Assembly: GCA_947500555.1 (NCBI GenBank)
Contig: CANMSE010000007.1
Span: forward strand, 1 to 64,000
Length of the DNA stretch: 64,000 nucleotides
Direction of reading: 5' to 3'
Source of the DNA: an uncultured Fulvivirga sp.
GTDB lineage: Bacteria; Bacteroidota; Bacteroidia; Cytophagales; Cyclobacteriaceae
Of this stretch, positions 18,767 through 28,028 are shown one piece after another. The position numbers were made by a program, and so were the translations under genes. The number at the start of each line of letters is the position of its first letter. Position 1 is the stretch's first letter. Under the pieces are notes generated by a model. It was not told the DNA's origin. It saw nothing but the letters and a program-made list of their open reading frames with translations, and ran no database searches.

Positions 18767-20551
18767 ATGGCAAAACGACATACCTACGATTACGGCCTGA
18801 TTGGCAATTGCTCTTTCCAGGCACATATCCATAAAAACACGAGTATAGATTGGATGTGCTGGCCACGTTTCGATAGCAGTTTCATATTTGGCAAGCTGCT
18901 TGATGATGAAAAGGGAGGTTCCTTCACACTGTTTCCAGAGGGAGGAATAAAACATTCTCATCAACATTATCTGGAAAACACAAATATTCTATGCACAGAA
19001 ATAACTTGTGAAGAGGGGAAATATCGTGTCATTGATTTTGCTCCTAGATTTTTTCAATTTGATCGACATTACAAGCCGTTAATGTTGATTAGAAAAGTAG
19101 AACCTCTGGAAGGTTCTCCACGGGTGAATGTTCAATGTAAACCAGTTGGTGATTATGGGAAAATACAACCTGAACAATATGAAGCCAGCAACCATATCGA
19201 GTACCTGGGACTTGAAAAAGAATTACGCTTAACTACAGACTTTCCATTATCGTACATTATAAGTGATGAATCAATTGTACTCACTGAAACAAAATATCTC
19301 GTACTTACTTACGGTGCTCCTTTAGAAGCACCAATAAAAAGCACATGTGAGCAATTCCTGGAAAAGACTAAATTATATTGGCGAGGCTGGGTCAAGAATC
19401 TAAGTGTAAGTAATTTCCATCAAGCAGATATTAACAGGTCAGCCTTGGCTTTGAAAATTCATCAATATGAAGATACAGGAGCCATAATAGCAGCAGGCAC
19501 TACCAGCCTACCCGAAGCTGACGGTAGCGGTCGTAATTGGGATTATCGTTATTGCTGGATGCGCGATGCACATTACACGCTCACTGCTTTTAACAATATA
19601 GGTCACTTTGAAGAGCTGGAAAGATATTTCAACTATATCGTTAATCTATCGGTAAAAGCTAAGGATCGGTTTCAGCCCTTGTACAGTATCACTGGTGAAA
19701 CACATTTGGATGAAATTATACTGGACTTACCCGGCTATAAGGGTAATTCTCCAGTTAGAGTTGGCAATCAGGCTTATACACACATACAAAATGATGTATA
19801 TGGACAGGTACTTGTCTCTCTTCTACCCCTTTACACGGATAAGCGATTTATTAACTTAGAAAGATCTGACTCTCTTAAGTTGATTAGAGACCTATTAGAT
19901 AAAATAGAAAAACTAATGGATGAGCCGGATGCTGGCTTATGGGAATTTCGCCATTTTGCTCAAAAACATAGTTATACCTATTTATTCCATTGGGCAGGAG
20001 CTTCTGCTGCGAAAAAGATAGGTGAAGCTTTTAATGATAAAAAAACAACAAAACTAGCTGAAAAGCTAATTAAAGCCTCTTCTGAACATATTGAAGCTTG
20101 CTTTGATAAAAAGAGAGAGGTATATACTCAGGCCATCGGTATTTCAAATTTGGATGCTAGTGATTTACAATTGATAATAATGGGCTATTTAAATCATGAT
20201 TCCGACCTTGCTAAAAATCATTTGATCGCTCTGGAAAAAGACTTAAAGACAAAAGAGGGACTGTTCTACCGTTACAAGCACAGTGATGATTTCGGTGAGC
20301 CCGAGACTACCTTCTTGATATGTGCTTTTTGGTATGTAGAGGCACTAACATGCGTAGGAAGAGTCGATGAGGCCATTAATACCTTTGAGCAATTACTTAC
20401 CTACAGCAATCATTTAGGCCTACTGAGTGAAGATGTAGACGCAGAAAATGGCAGTCAATGGGGCAATTTCCCGCAAGCATATAGTCACGTGGGACTTGTA
20501 AATGCCGCTTATAGGATAAGCAAGAAGCTAGACCGCCCAAATTTCCTTTGA
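18767..20551 (+). CDS. Glycoside hydrolase family 15 (trehalase/glucoamylase-like)
   Basis: 594 residues, cytoplasmic. An N-terminal beta-sandwich (DYGLIGNCSFQAHIHKNTSIDWM) is followed by an (alpha/alpha)6 barrel. Typical GH15 motifs are GRNWDYRYCWMRDAHYTL (255-272), LWEFR with the likely general acid Glu393, and GEPETTF (510-516) with the likely base Glu513. Bacterial relatives of this type include trehalases and glucoamylases. Because the OtsA-OtsB fusion is encoded two genes away, trehalose turnover is the best-supported role, but the substrate is not proven by sequence. Confidence 0.85.
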   Translation: MAKRHTYDYGLIGNCSFQAHIHKNTSIDWMCWPRFDSSFIFGKLLDDEKGGSFTLFPEGGIKHSHQHYLENTNILCTEITCEEGKYRVIDFAPRFFQFDRHYKPLMLIRKVEPLEGSPRVNVQCKPVGDYGKIQPEQYEASNHIEYLGLEKELRLTTDFPLSYIISDESIVLTETKYLVLTYGAPLEAPIKSTCEQFLEKTKLYWRGWVKNLSVSNFHQADINRSALALKIHQYEDTGAIIAAGTTSLPEADGSGRNWDYRYCWMRDAHYTLTAFNNIGHFEELERYFNYIVNLSVKAKDRFQPLYSITGETHLDEIILDLPGYKGNSPVRVGNQAYTHIQNDVYGQVLVSLLPLYTDKRFINLERSDSLKLIRDLLDKIEKLMDEPDAGLWEFRHFAQKHSYTYLFHWAGASAAKKIGEAFNDKKTTKLAEKLIKASSEHIEACFDKKREVYTQAIGISNLDASDLQLIIMGYLNHDSDLAKNHLIALEKDLKTKEGLFYRYKHSDDFGEPETTFLICAFWYVEALTCVGRVDEAINTFEQLLTYSNHLGLLSEDVDAENGSQWGNFPQAYSHVGLVNAAYRISKKLDRPNFL

Positions 20552-20677
20552 CATTTTTTTTATAAGACCCACTTAAGAAAAGTTTAGATTTTCAACTTAA
20601 CTGACAGTTACCTTATAGGTCCGATCTTATATATAATCATTAGTTAGAACTTGTGTGTTACTATAGTTGTGTAAAAA

Positions 20678-21931
20678 TTGAAGAAATCAGAATATTACCA
20701 AAGGGGTTTAATTTCACTATTCTCAACTTTTTTTATTTTATGTTCCATCGCTTGTCAAGGTCAGCAAAGCTTAGCCCCTATTGCCCTTAACGGGACTTTG
20801 AATTTAAATGATTGGGACTTTCAAAAAGATGGAACGGTTAAATTAGAGGGCAACTGGGAGTTTTATTGGAATACACTACTATCACCATCTCAGCCTCAAA
20901 TGAATCTGGAGAAAGAGTATATTGGTTTGCCTGGTATTTGGAACAAGCAGGGACTCTCATCATTTGGGTATGCTACCTATAAGTTGAAGGTTTTGGGACA
21001 TTTCACAGGCAAAGATTATGCTTTATATCTACCAGATACTTACTGTAATTATCGACTTTGGTTAGATGATAAAGTGATTGCAGAAAATGGCAAAGTAGGG
21101 ACCAGTGAAGAAAACAGTATACCACAATGGAGTCCGTCTACTGTCAATTTCATAGCAAAGAGCGACACCATCACTCTTTACTGGCAAATTTCCAATTTTG
21201 AACATAGCAAAGGTGGAGTGAGCAGGGTTTTGGAATTAGGTACTGTAGAAGCAATAACTTCCGATTACAAAAGAAATTTGAATGCTAATTTTCTATTGGT
21301 AGCAGGTATTGGTTTACTAGTGATTATTTTACTTGCCTTCTCAATAATTTATAAGAAAATGTATCTCTTCCTATTTACATTATTTTGCTTTTTTTGGTCA
21401 ATTAGAGGGATGTTTAGTAATATGTATTTGTTCATTCAATGGTTTCCTGATTTCGATTTTACCACCGCTGTTAGGATAGAGTACCTTACGCTTTACTGTT
21501 CATTACTCGTTGGCGTAATCACTTTCTTAAAATTATACCCTAAGCATACTCATAAGATTGTAGAGAAAATCTCTATCGTTGTGAACACAGTATTTATTCT
21601 GATAACTCTTTTCGCACCCGTTGCCATATTTACAGGACTTCTTACCACCTTTTTTATCTACCTCGGGCTGTCGTTAACTTATGTCTTTATTTCTATTGTG
21701 AATACCGCTATCCATGCTGAGAAAGGGTCGACCTCATTGAGTATAGTAGTCTTTTTGACCATCCTACTCTTCATTTATGATTTATTCTCCTATCAGAAAT
21801 TCATTGATGGTAATCCGTATATACTAAGTATTGGCTATCTAATTATATACTACTTATTGGGAGGAACCTTACTCATAAACGTAGTAAAGAAAGTAAGATC
21901 TCCGAACCCAATTAAAAACAATACTGTTTAG
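20678..21931 (+). CDS. 7TMR-DISM-like membrane receptor without output domain
   Basis: 417 residues. The start is TTG and opens a lipoprotein-like signal (SIAC). Residues ~35-190 form a beta-rich extracytoplasmic domain (LEGNWEFYWNTLL, LPGIWNKQG, YALYLPDTYCNYRLWLDDKVI) resembling the jelly-roll domain of 7TMR-DISM receptors, followed by about seven membrane helices to residue 405. There is no kinase, cyclase or HTH at the end; only a short basic tail. Such domains are thought to bind carbohydrate-like ligands. It sits between two trehalose-metabolism genes; its stop overlaps the convergent OtsAB stop. Confidence 0.7.
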   Translation: MKKSEYYQRGLISLFSTFFILCSIACQGQQSLAPIALNGTLNLNDWDFQKDGTVKLEGNWEFYWNTLLSPSQPQMNLEKEYIGLPGIWNKQGLSSFGYATYKLKVLGHFTGKDYALYLPDTYCNYRLWLDDKVIAENGKVGTSEENSIPQWSPSTVNFIAKSDTITLYWQISNFEHSKGGVSRVLELGTVEAITSDYKRNLNANFLLVAGIGLLVIILLAFSIIYKKMYLFLFTLFCFFWSIRGMFSNMYLFIQWFPDFDFTTAVRIEYLTLYCSLLVGVITFLKLYPKHTHKIVEKISIVVNTVFILITLFAPVAIFTGLLTTFFIYLGLSLTYVFISIVNTAIHAEKGSTSLSIVVFLTILLFIYDLFSYQKFIDGNPYILSIGYLIIYYLLGGTLLINVVKKVRSPNPIKNNTV

Positions 21932-24102
21932 TAAAGTCCCTCAAGTAATTTTCTCACCGCTACATAATCCTCTAAGCTGTATTTAGCTGCAGAGTGGATA
22001 TCTGCAACTTTTATGGTGTATGCATCTTCAGGTAGAGCTTTAAAGGTATCTTCATCTGTCCAGTCATCACCCAGGGCTAATATGAAATCAGGCTTAAACT
22101 GTTGTACCCATTTAAGAGCGGCCTTGCCTTTGTTAACTTCTATATTTTTAATCTCCACTACCTTATTTCCTTCTAATACCTGTAGATTCATATTGACCGC
22201 CAGATATTTTAAATGACTGAGTATTTCACGCGCTCGAAGCTCACCAAGTCCAGTCTCAACCTTACGATAATGCCAAACCAATGAATAGTCTTTTTCCTCA
22301 ATAAATGACCCTGGTGTCTTATTTACATAGATATCCAGAATCTCTCGAATTTCACCTTTCCAACTATTGTCCAGTCCTTCGGCCATGTGCCATTGATTTT
22401 CATTTTCTTTGAGCCATACTCCATGCTCAGCAATAAAATCTATTGGGAGATGCCCTAACCAGTTCTCAAGTGTTTTTCTATCTCTCCCGCTAATAACTAC
22501 TACTTGATTCGCTTTATTATTTGACAGTTCCGTAAGAATGGATAGGAGTTTTTCATTGGGGGAGACCGCCTGTGGATCACTGTGAAAAGGAACTAGTGTT
22601 CCATCATAATCAAGAAAAAGCATCCTCTTCTTAGCTTTATCAAAGTCCTTTTTGATCATAGATTTTACGCTATCATCTAAGACCTTTGTGGCAAGTTCAT
22701 TTCTCTTTTGAGTAACATCATCCAACTTTCCTAAAAACAAATCTACCCAGTGATGAATATTGAATTTCTTCAACGTCTCCTGCATAATGGAGGTGTGCTT
22801 AATTTGTTCTTCCTCAGGCATAGTCAGTGCCCTATATATAGCTTCCACCACCTGATGTTTGTCATTGGGGTTGACAATTAAAGCATCTGAAAGCTCTTTC
22901 GATGCTCCTGCCATTTCACTTAAAATCAATACCCCTTTCTGATCTAATTTACTTGCCAGAAATTCTTTACAAACCAGATTCATTCCATCACGCATTGGAG
23001 TAACCATTGCTACATCGGCCATTCTATAAAAAGCTGATAAGTCTTCCATTGGAAAGGATCGATAGAAATAATGGATTGGTGTCCAATTTACCGTACCATA
23101 CTTACCATTAATGCGACCTACAAGTAAATCAACTTCTTCCTTAAGGTGCTTATATTTTTCTACTTGATCTCTGGATGGAACAACAACCATCAATAGTGAT
23201 ACCTTGCCTTGATAAGCCGGATACTTATCCAGAAAAATATCAAATATCTCCAGTCTCGCAGGAATGCCTTTTGAATAGTCCAGCCGATCAATAGAGAGCA
23301 TCAACTTTTGTTTACCAAGAGAAGTACGGTACTCTACCTCTCTACTTAATGTGTCTGGATGGGCCGCCTGATTGGCATATTTATCATAGTCAATTCCGAT
23401 AGGAAAAGAGTCAGTAGCAATAGTACGTCTGTCTTTTTGTATTTGCCCATGATGATTACTGATATAGCAGATACGGCTCACCGCACTAAGAAAGTGACGC
23501 ATATCATCGTACGTATGAAACCCAATAAGGTCAGCTCCTAGTACGCCATCCAATAGTTCTCTTCTCCAGGGTAATAGTCTAAATACTTCAAAAGATGGAA
23601 AAGGAATATGTAAAAAAAATCCAATGCTCACATCAGGATGTGTTTCTCTAATAAGTTGGGGAACAAGCATAAGCTGATAGTCATGTACCCATATTTTATC
23701 TCCCGGAGAAAGTACTTTGAGCAACTCATCACAAAACTTCTTATTCACTTTTTTATATGCATCCCAATAAGATTTTTTATAAAGTGCATATTGATTAAAA
23801 TAATGGAAGTTAGGCCAGAGTGTCTCATTGCTAAAGCCTTCATAATAAAGAATAATCTCTTCCTGCGTCAAAAAAACAGGACTCATATTTTTTGATTGCA
23901 ATGCTGTTCGAGCCTCTTGCTTCTTCTCTTTCTTCTTGAAGTACCTTCCGGGCCAGCCTACCCAAAGGTTATTTCCCTTCTTATAAACAGAACTAAGTCC
24001 AGTAGCTAGACCGCCTTCACTTGGTAAATATTCCAGTTCACCCTGGTCATTCTTTACAGCCTTAACTGGCAATCGATTCGATACAATAATAGTTCTGGAC
24101 AT
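21928..24102 (-). CDS. otsA: Bifunctional trehalose-6-phosphate synthase/phosphatase
   Basis: 724 residues. The N-terminal ~460 are a GT20 trehalose-6-phosphate synthase: SNRLPV at the start, SEGGLATGL, WVGWPG, VWVHDYQLMLVP, and DGMNLVCKEF. From about residue 494 a HAD phosphatase begins with FLDYDGTLVPF (Asp498, Asp500) and contains GDDWTDEDTF, which is the trehalose-phosphatase half (OtsB). Together they make trehalose from UDP-glucose (or another NDP-glucose) and glucose-6-phosphate, for osmotic or desiccation protection. The fusion order is the one common in Bacteroidota. Confidence 0.95.
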   Translation of the reverse strand: MSRTIIVSNRLPVKAVKNDQGELEYLPSEGGLATGLSSVYKKGNNLWVGWPGRYFKKKEKKQEARTALQSKNMSPVFLTQEEIILYYEGFSNETLWPNFHYFNQYALYKKSYWDAYKKVNKKFCDELLKVLSPGDKIWVHDYQLMLVPQLIRETHPDVSIGFFLHIPFPSFEVFRLLPWRRELLDGVLGADLIGFHTYDDMRHFLSAVSRICYISNHHGQIQKDRRTIATDSFPIGIDYDKYANQAAHPDTLSREVEYRTSLGKQKLMLSIDRLDYSKGIPARLEIFDIFLDKYPAYQGKVSLLMVVVPSRDQVEKYKHLKEEVDLLVGRINGKYGTVNWTPIHYFYRSFPMEDLSAFYRMADVAMVTPMRDGMNLVCKEFLASKLDQKGVLILSEMAGASKELSDALIVNPNDKHQVVEAIYRALTMPEEEQIKHTSIMQETLKKFNIHHWVDLFLGKLDDVTQKRNELATKVLDDSVKSMIKKDFDKAKKRMLFLDYDGTLVPFHSDPQAVSPNEKLLSILTELSNNKANQVVVISGRDRKTLENWLGHLPIDFIAEHGVWLKENENQWHMAEGLDNSWKGEIREILDIYVNKTPGSFIEEKDYSLVWHYRKVETGLGELRAREILSHLKYLAVNMNLQVLEGNKVVEIKNIEVNKGKAALKWVQQFKPDFILALGDDWTDEDTFKALPEDAYTIKVADIHSAAKYSLEDYVAVRKLLEGLY

Positions 24103-24190
24103 GTTTTTAAGTTATGTCTGATAATACCAATAGGACAGTAGAATGTAAAGTCATTGGCAAATTAATAGAGAAAAACTGATCTTAATCATA

Positions 24191-24213
24191 TTATTTAAAA
24201 TTAGTCTAAATAA
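24191..24213. promoter_or_regulatory. Iron-box-like operator, upstream copy
   Basis: A 23-base imperfect palindrome of the form TTATTTAnAnTnAnTnTAAATAA centred on 24202. It belongs to the same motif family as the sites at 24254, 25541, 31796 and 34012 and lies just upstream of the -33 element of the DUF4856 promoter. Confidence 0.6.
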
Positions 24214-24215
24214 TA

Positions 24216-24246
24216 TTTGCTTAAAGTAAAGCAGAATTTATATTTG
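24216..24246 (+). promoter_or_regulatory. Promoter of DUF4856-imelysin operon
   Basis: TTTG (24216-24219), 19 bases, then TATATTTG (24239-24246), a perfect TAnnTTTG -7 box for the Bacteroidota primary sigma factor. It is flanked on both sides by copies of the putative metal-responsive palindrome. Confidence 0.75.
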
Positions 24247-24253
24247 CATCACT

Positions 24254-24272
24254 ATTTTTAATAAGTCTAAAT
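24254..24272. promoter_or_regulatory. Iron-box-like operator, downstream copy
   Basis: The 19-base site ends in AGTCTAAAT, a perfect right half of TTTAGAnTnAnTCTAAA, with a degenerate left half. It lies where the transcription start should be, eight bases after the -7 box and 19 bases before the start codon, fitting repression by promoter blocking. Confidence 0.5.
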
Positions 24273-24291
24273 AAATCATTTTTATTATTCA

Positions 24292-25521
24292 ATGAAAAAC
24301 ATATTTACTCTTTGTCTACTAGTGCTAACTCTAGGATTTACTTCATGTTCTGATGATGATGACTCTTTACCGGCAATCAATACCCCCGAGTCATACACTT
24401 TTGAGCGAGATAGCCAATCAACAGTCTCATTTTCAGGTCAAACCACTCGCATACTCATGGGAGAAGAACTGTCTTCCTCTCTTAAAGACTTCACCGAAAC
24501 CACAGATCACCTTTTAGAATTATACAGAAATGAAACTGCAGGTGGTGGAGACGCCAATCCATTTGATGATGCAGATTTGAACGCTTCTGATAAAAGTGTG
24601 AAAAGTAAAGTTGCTGCTTCAAATGATTTTTTCTCTTCGAACACTGCGACATCTAGTGTCATTAAGGCTGACTTTGAAGAATGGATTGAAAGTCAGGTGA
24701 GTGAAGTTTTTCCTAATGAAAATACTGCCGCTAGTCCGGGACAACCAGGTCAAATAGCTGACGGTAGCTCGACAAGATGGGTGAATGCCGATGGCCTCGA
24801 ATATGATCAGATGGTAACTAAAGGATTGATTGGCGCATTGATGACAGATCAGACACTGAACAACTATTTAAGTCCAAGCGTATTGGATGAAGCTGACAAT
24901 ATTGCTGAGAACAATAGTGAAATAACGGCAGATGGTAAAAACTATACGACCATGGAGCACAAATGGGATGAAGCATATGGCTATGTATACGGTCTAAATG
25001 CCGATGCAGCTAACCCCAATAACGACCTGGGTGCGGATGAATTCATCAACAAGTATATCGGCCGAGTAGAAGGTGATCAAGACTTTGCTGGTATTGCTAA
25101 TGAAATTTTTCAGGCATTCAAGTTAGGCAGATCGGCCATAGTCGCTAAGAACTATACAGTTAGAGATATTCAAGCAGAAATCCTTAGAGAAAAACTTTCT
25201 GAAATTATTGCTATACGTGCTGTCTTCTACATGCAACAAGGAAAAATGGCCCTACCTGATGATAGAAACAGCTTTACACTTTATGGTCCTGCTTTGCATG
25301 ATCTTTCTGAAGGATACGGTTTTATTTATAGTTTACAGTTTACAAGAAAGCCTGGGACAAATGAACCTTACTTTACCAACACTGAAGTGAATACCCTTTT
25401 AGATCAGCTACTTGGAGATGGAGAAAATGGACTTTGGGATGTGGAAGACACAACACTTGATGATATTTCAAATATAATTGCGGGAAAATTCAATTTTACT
25501 GTTGATCAAGCAGGTTCTTAA
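24292..25521 (+). CDS. DUF4856 lipoprotein
   Basis: 409 residues with a lipoprotein signal (GFTSC, Cys19) followed by the acidic run SDDDDS that often directs export to the surface in Bacteroidota. The mature start YTFERDSQSTVSFSGQTTRI and the later DADLNASDKSVKSKVAAS and AEILREKLSEIIAIRAVFYM are typical of DUF4856. The family is found next to imelysin genes and is structurally likened to them, so a metal- or heme-linked surface role is likely; its function is not established. First gene of the four-gene operon with its own promoter and two operator-like sites. Confidence 0.85.
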   Translation: MKNIFTLCLLVLTLGFTSCSDDDDSLPAINTPESYTFERDSQSTVSFSGQTTRILMGEELSSSLKDFTETTDHLLELYRNETAGGGDANPFDDADLNASDKSVKSKVAASNDFFSSNTATSSVIKADFEEWIESQVSEVFPNENTAASPGQPGQIADGSSTRWVNADGLEYDQMVTKGLIGALMTDQTLNNYLSPSVLDEADNIAENNSEITADGKNYTTMEHKWDEAYGYVYGLNADAANPNNDLGADEFINKYIGRVEGDQDFAGIANEIFQAFKLGRSAIVAKNYTVRDIQAEILREKLSEIIAIRAVFYMQQGKMALPDDRNSFTLYGPALHDLSEGYGFIYSLQFTRKPGTNEPYFTNTEVNTLLDQLLGDGENGLWDVEDTTLDDISNIIAGKFNFTVDQAGS

Positions 25522-25532
25522 TATTACATTTG
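25502..25532 (+). promoter_or_regulatory. Internal promoter of imelysin gene
   Basis: TTG (25502-25504), 20 bases, TACATTTG (25525-25532), overlapping the 3' end of the DUF4856 gene. The same architecture as the other three metal-site promoters here. Confidence 0.6.
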
Positions 25533-25540
25533 CACTACTT

Positions 25541-25563
25541 TTATTTAGATTAAATACTAATAA
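25541..25563. promoter_or_regulatory. Iron-box-like operator before imelysin gene
   Basis: The left half TTATTTAGATTAAAT matches the motif; the right half (ACTAATAA) is degenerate. It starts eight bases after the -7 box and ends three bases before the ATG. Confidence 0.5.
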
Positions 25564-25566
25564 GGA

Positions 25567-26664
25567 ATGCGTCATTTTCTACTCATAATCTTCATCGGAA
25601 TTATCAGTTGGTCTTGTACCGATTCGGATGATCCGGTGGATGCCTCTGATGGTTTTGACCGACAGGCTATGTTAATCAATTGGGCTGATAACATCATCAT
25701 CCCTGCTTACGATGCTTATAATTTATCACTAGCCGAACTGAGTAACTCAACCAATTCTTTTACGGAGAATCCGTCTTTAGAAACCTTGACCTCTCTAAGA
25801 AGTAATTGGGAAGTGGCTTATACTTCATGGCAGACGGTATCAATGTTCGAGATTGGTAAAGCTGAAGAGTTGACTCTAAGGGATTTTACTAATGTATACC
25901 CAACTAATACTGGCAACATAGATAATGCGATCTCCTCCGGAAGTTATAATTTAACCTTGCCCTCTACCAGATCTCAGCAAGGTTTTCCTGCCATCAATTA
26001 TTTGATACATGGTTTGGGCACAGATCAGGAAATAGTTGATCTATACACTTCTAGTGAATCTCATAAAACTTATTTGAATGACTTAGTAAATCGCTTGGCA
26101 ACATTGACCGGGGAAGTACTAGCTGACTGGCAGGGTGATTATAGGCAGACATTTGTAGATCGTGACGGATCTGATGCAAGTAGCTCCGTAAACAAATTGA
26201 TCAATGACTTCATGTTCTATTATGAAAAAGCACTCAGAGCTGGAAAAGTGGGTATTCCTGCAGGAATATTTTCCAATACATCACTTCCTGATAGAATAGA
26301 GTCACTTCATCAACCAGAGTTATCAAAATCATTACTGCAAGTTGCTCTTACTTCTGCTGAGAATTTTTTCAATGGAGTACATTTTGATGACAATGATCAG
26401 GGCATGAGTTTAAGTGAGTACCTTGATTTTGTGAATGCAATTAGTGAAGGTGAAACACTTAGCAGATTAATAAATCAGCAATTTGAGTCAGCACAATCTG
26501 CAATTAACGGATTGGATGGTAACCTCATGTTGCAGGTGGAAACTGACAATACATCTATGCTAAAGGCTTATGATGAACTTCAAAAAAATGTCGTGCTAAT
26601 GAAAGTTGATATGTTCCAGGCATTGAACATTAAAGTCGACTTTGTGGATGCAGACGGAGACTAA
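25567..26664 (+). CDS. Imelysin family (peptidase M75-like) lipoprotein
   Basis: 365 residues, lipoprotein signal (SWSC, Cys17) and an acidic DSDD run. The imelysin pattern is visible: NWADNIIIPAYDAYN-type first helix, WEVAYTSWQTVSMFEIGKAEE, and FPAINYLIHGLGTDQE, which corresponds to the GxHxxE region of the family but reads HGLGTDQE. Imelysins (IrpA, EfeO/EfeM relatives) are iron-regulated proteins thought to bind iron or heme in the periplasm or at the cell surface. Its stop overlaps the start of the next gene, and an operator-like palindrome directly precedes it. Confidence 0.88.
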   Translation: MRHFLLIIFIGIISWSCTDSDDPVDASDGFDRQAMLINWADNIIIPAYDAYNLSLAELSNSTNSFTENPSLETLTSLRSNWEVAYTSWQTVSMFEIGKAEELTLRDFTNVYPTNTGNIDNAISSGSYNLTLPSTRSQQGFPAINYLIHGLGTDQEIVDLYTSSESHKTYLNDLVNRLATLTGEVLADWQGDYRQTFVDRDGSDASSSVNKLINDFMFYYEKALRAGKVGIPAGIFSNTSLPDRIESLHQPELSKSLLQVALTSAENFFNGVHFDDNDQGMSLSEYLDFVNAISEGETLSRLINQQFESAQSAINGLDGNLMLQVETDNTSMLKAYDELQKNVVLMKVDMFQALNIKVDFVDADGD

Positions 26665-28028
26665 TGTCATTCGTGAATTCAAGCTATTTTAACGAAACTA
26701 CAAAGGCTGCTCCTCTAGCAGCCTTTCGTATTTTCTTTGGTTTCATGATGTTAATAAGCATCATTAGATTTTGGAGCTATGGTTGGATCGACAAGCTTTA
26801 TATTCAACCTAGATTTTTCTTCTCTTATTATGGTTTTGAATTTGTAAAGCCTCTTGGAAGCTTTACATATATCATTTTCGCCATTTGTGGCTTGGCCGCT
26901 TTGGCAGTGGCATTAGGTTTTAAATACCGACTAGCAATCATCACCTTCTTTTTGAGTTTCACCTACATAGAACTCATGGACAAGACCACTTATCTCAATC
27001 ACTACTACTTTATAAGTCTGCTGAGCTTTTTGATGATCTTTCTACCAGCTCATGCCTATTTCTCTATTGATGCAAAGCACAATCAAAATTTGAGCTATCA
27101 GTACATTCCAAAATGGAACATTGATAGTATAAAAGTACTTCTGATTATTGTATACTTCTACGCTGGACTCGCCAAACTTAACTCAGACTGGTTACTACAT
27201 GCGATGCCTTTACGCATCTGGTTGCCATCAAATTATGATTTACCTCTTTTAGGCGACTTCTTGCAAAAAACCTGGGTGATTTACTTATTTAGTTGGTCAG
27301 GAGCTATTTATGACCTTACCATCCCCTTTTTACTTCTATATAAGCGAACTAGAATTGTAGCCTTTGTCTTAGTAGTTATTTTTCACGTTCTCACCAGAGT
27401 GCTTTTCCCTATTGGTATGTTTCCATACATTATGATCGTGAGTGCACTAATATTTTTTGATGCATCCGTACACGAGAAAATTTTAGAAAGAATAGCCAGG
27501 CTTTTCAAAGTTTCAAGAAAAGTATTTGACAATGGAAAGCAACTTGTTTGGAATCCTCAAATCAAAAAACTCACTCTATCATTTCTTATCTTTTTTTTTC
27601 TTGTTCAAGTCATTTTACCATTCAGACATATTGTCTATCCCGGTGAGCTTTTCTGGACAGAAGAAGGGTATCGATTTTCATGGAGGGTTATGCTCATGGA
27701 AAAGGCCGGATATGCCAGTTTTCAAGTGGTCGATGGAGTAACTGGTAATAAACAGACAGTTGATAATAGTGAGTTCCTTACGGTTTTTCAGGAAAAGCAA
27801 ATGGCTACTCAGCCTGATTTCATTCTTGAATACGCTCATTTCCTGAAAGACACTTTTGAAACCCGAGGATTCTCAGATGTTCACGTATTTATTGATAGTT
27901 TCGTGGCTTTAAATGGCAGAAGAAGTAAGCGATATATTGACCCTACAGTCGATCTAATAAAGCAGTCAGAATCTTTTAAACATAAAAATTGGATACTCCC
28001 CTTCAATGATGAGATTAAAGGCATATAG
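26664..28028 (+). CDS. HTTM / vitamin K-dependent gamma-carboxylase-like membrane protein
   Basis: 454 residues with about eight to ten membrane helices. MDKTTYLNHYYF at 105-116 aligns with the DKTSWNNH region of human gamma-glutamyl carboxylase, so Lys107 corresponds to its catalytic-base Lys218 and the Asn-His pair is kept. HTTM (horizontally transferred transmembrane) domains are the bacterial version; bacteria have no known vitamin K carboxylation pathway and the real reaction is unknown. The position between imelysin and a FecA-like receptor, with overlapping reading frames on both sides, ties it to metal uptake. Confidence 0.8.
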   Translation: MSFVNSSYFNETTKAAPLAAFRIFFGFMMLISIIRFWSYGWIDKLYIQPRFFFSYYGFEFVKPLGSFTYIIFAICGLAALAVALGFKYRLAIITFFLSFTYIELMDKTTYLNHYYFISLLSFLMIFLPAHAYFSIDAKHNQNLSYQYIPKWNIDSIKVLLIIVYFYAGLAKLNSDWLLHAMPLRIWLPSNYDLPLLGDFLQKTWVIYLFSWSGAIYDLTIPFLLLYKRTRIVAFVLVVIFHVLTRVLFPIGMFPYIMIVSALIFFDASVHEKILERIARLFKVSRKVFDNGKQLVWNPQIKKLTLSFLIFFFLVQVILPFRHIVYPGELFWTEEGYRFSWRVMLMEKAGYASFQVVDGVTGNKQTVDNSEFLTVFQEKQMATQPDFILEYAHFLKDTFETRGFSDVHVFIDSFVALNGRRSKRYIDPTVDLIKQSESFKHKNWILPFNDEIKGI

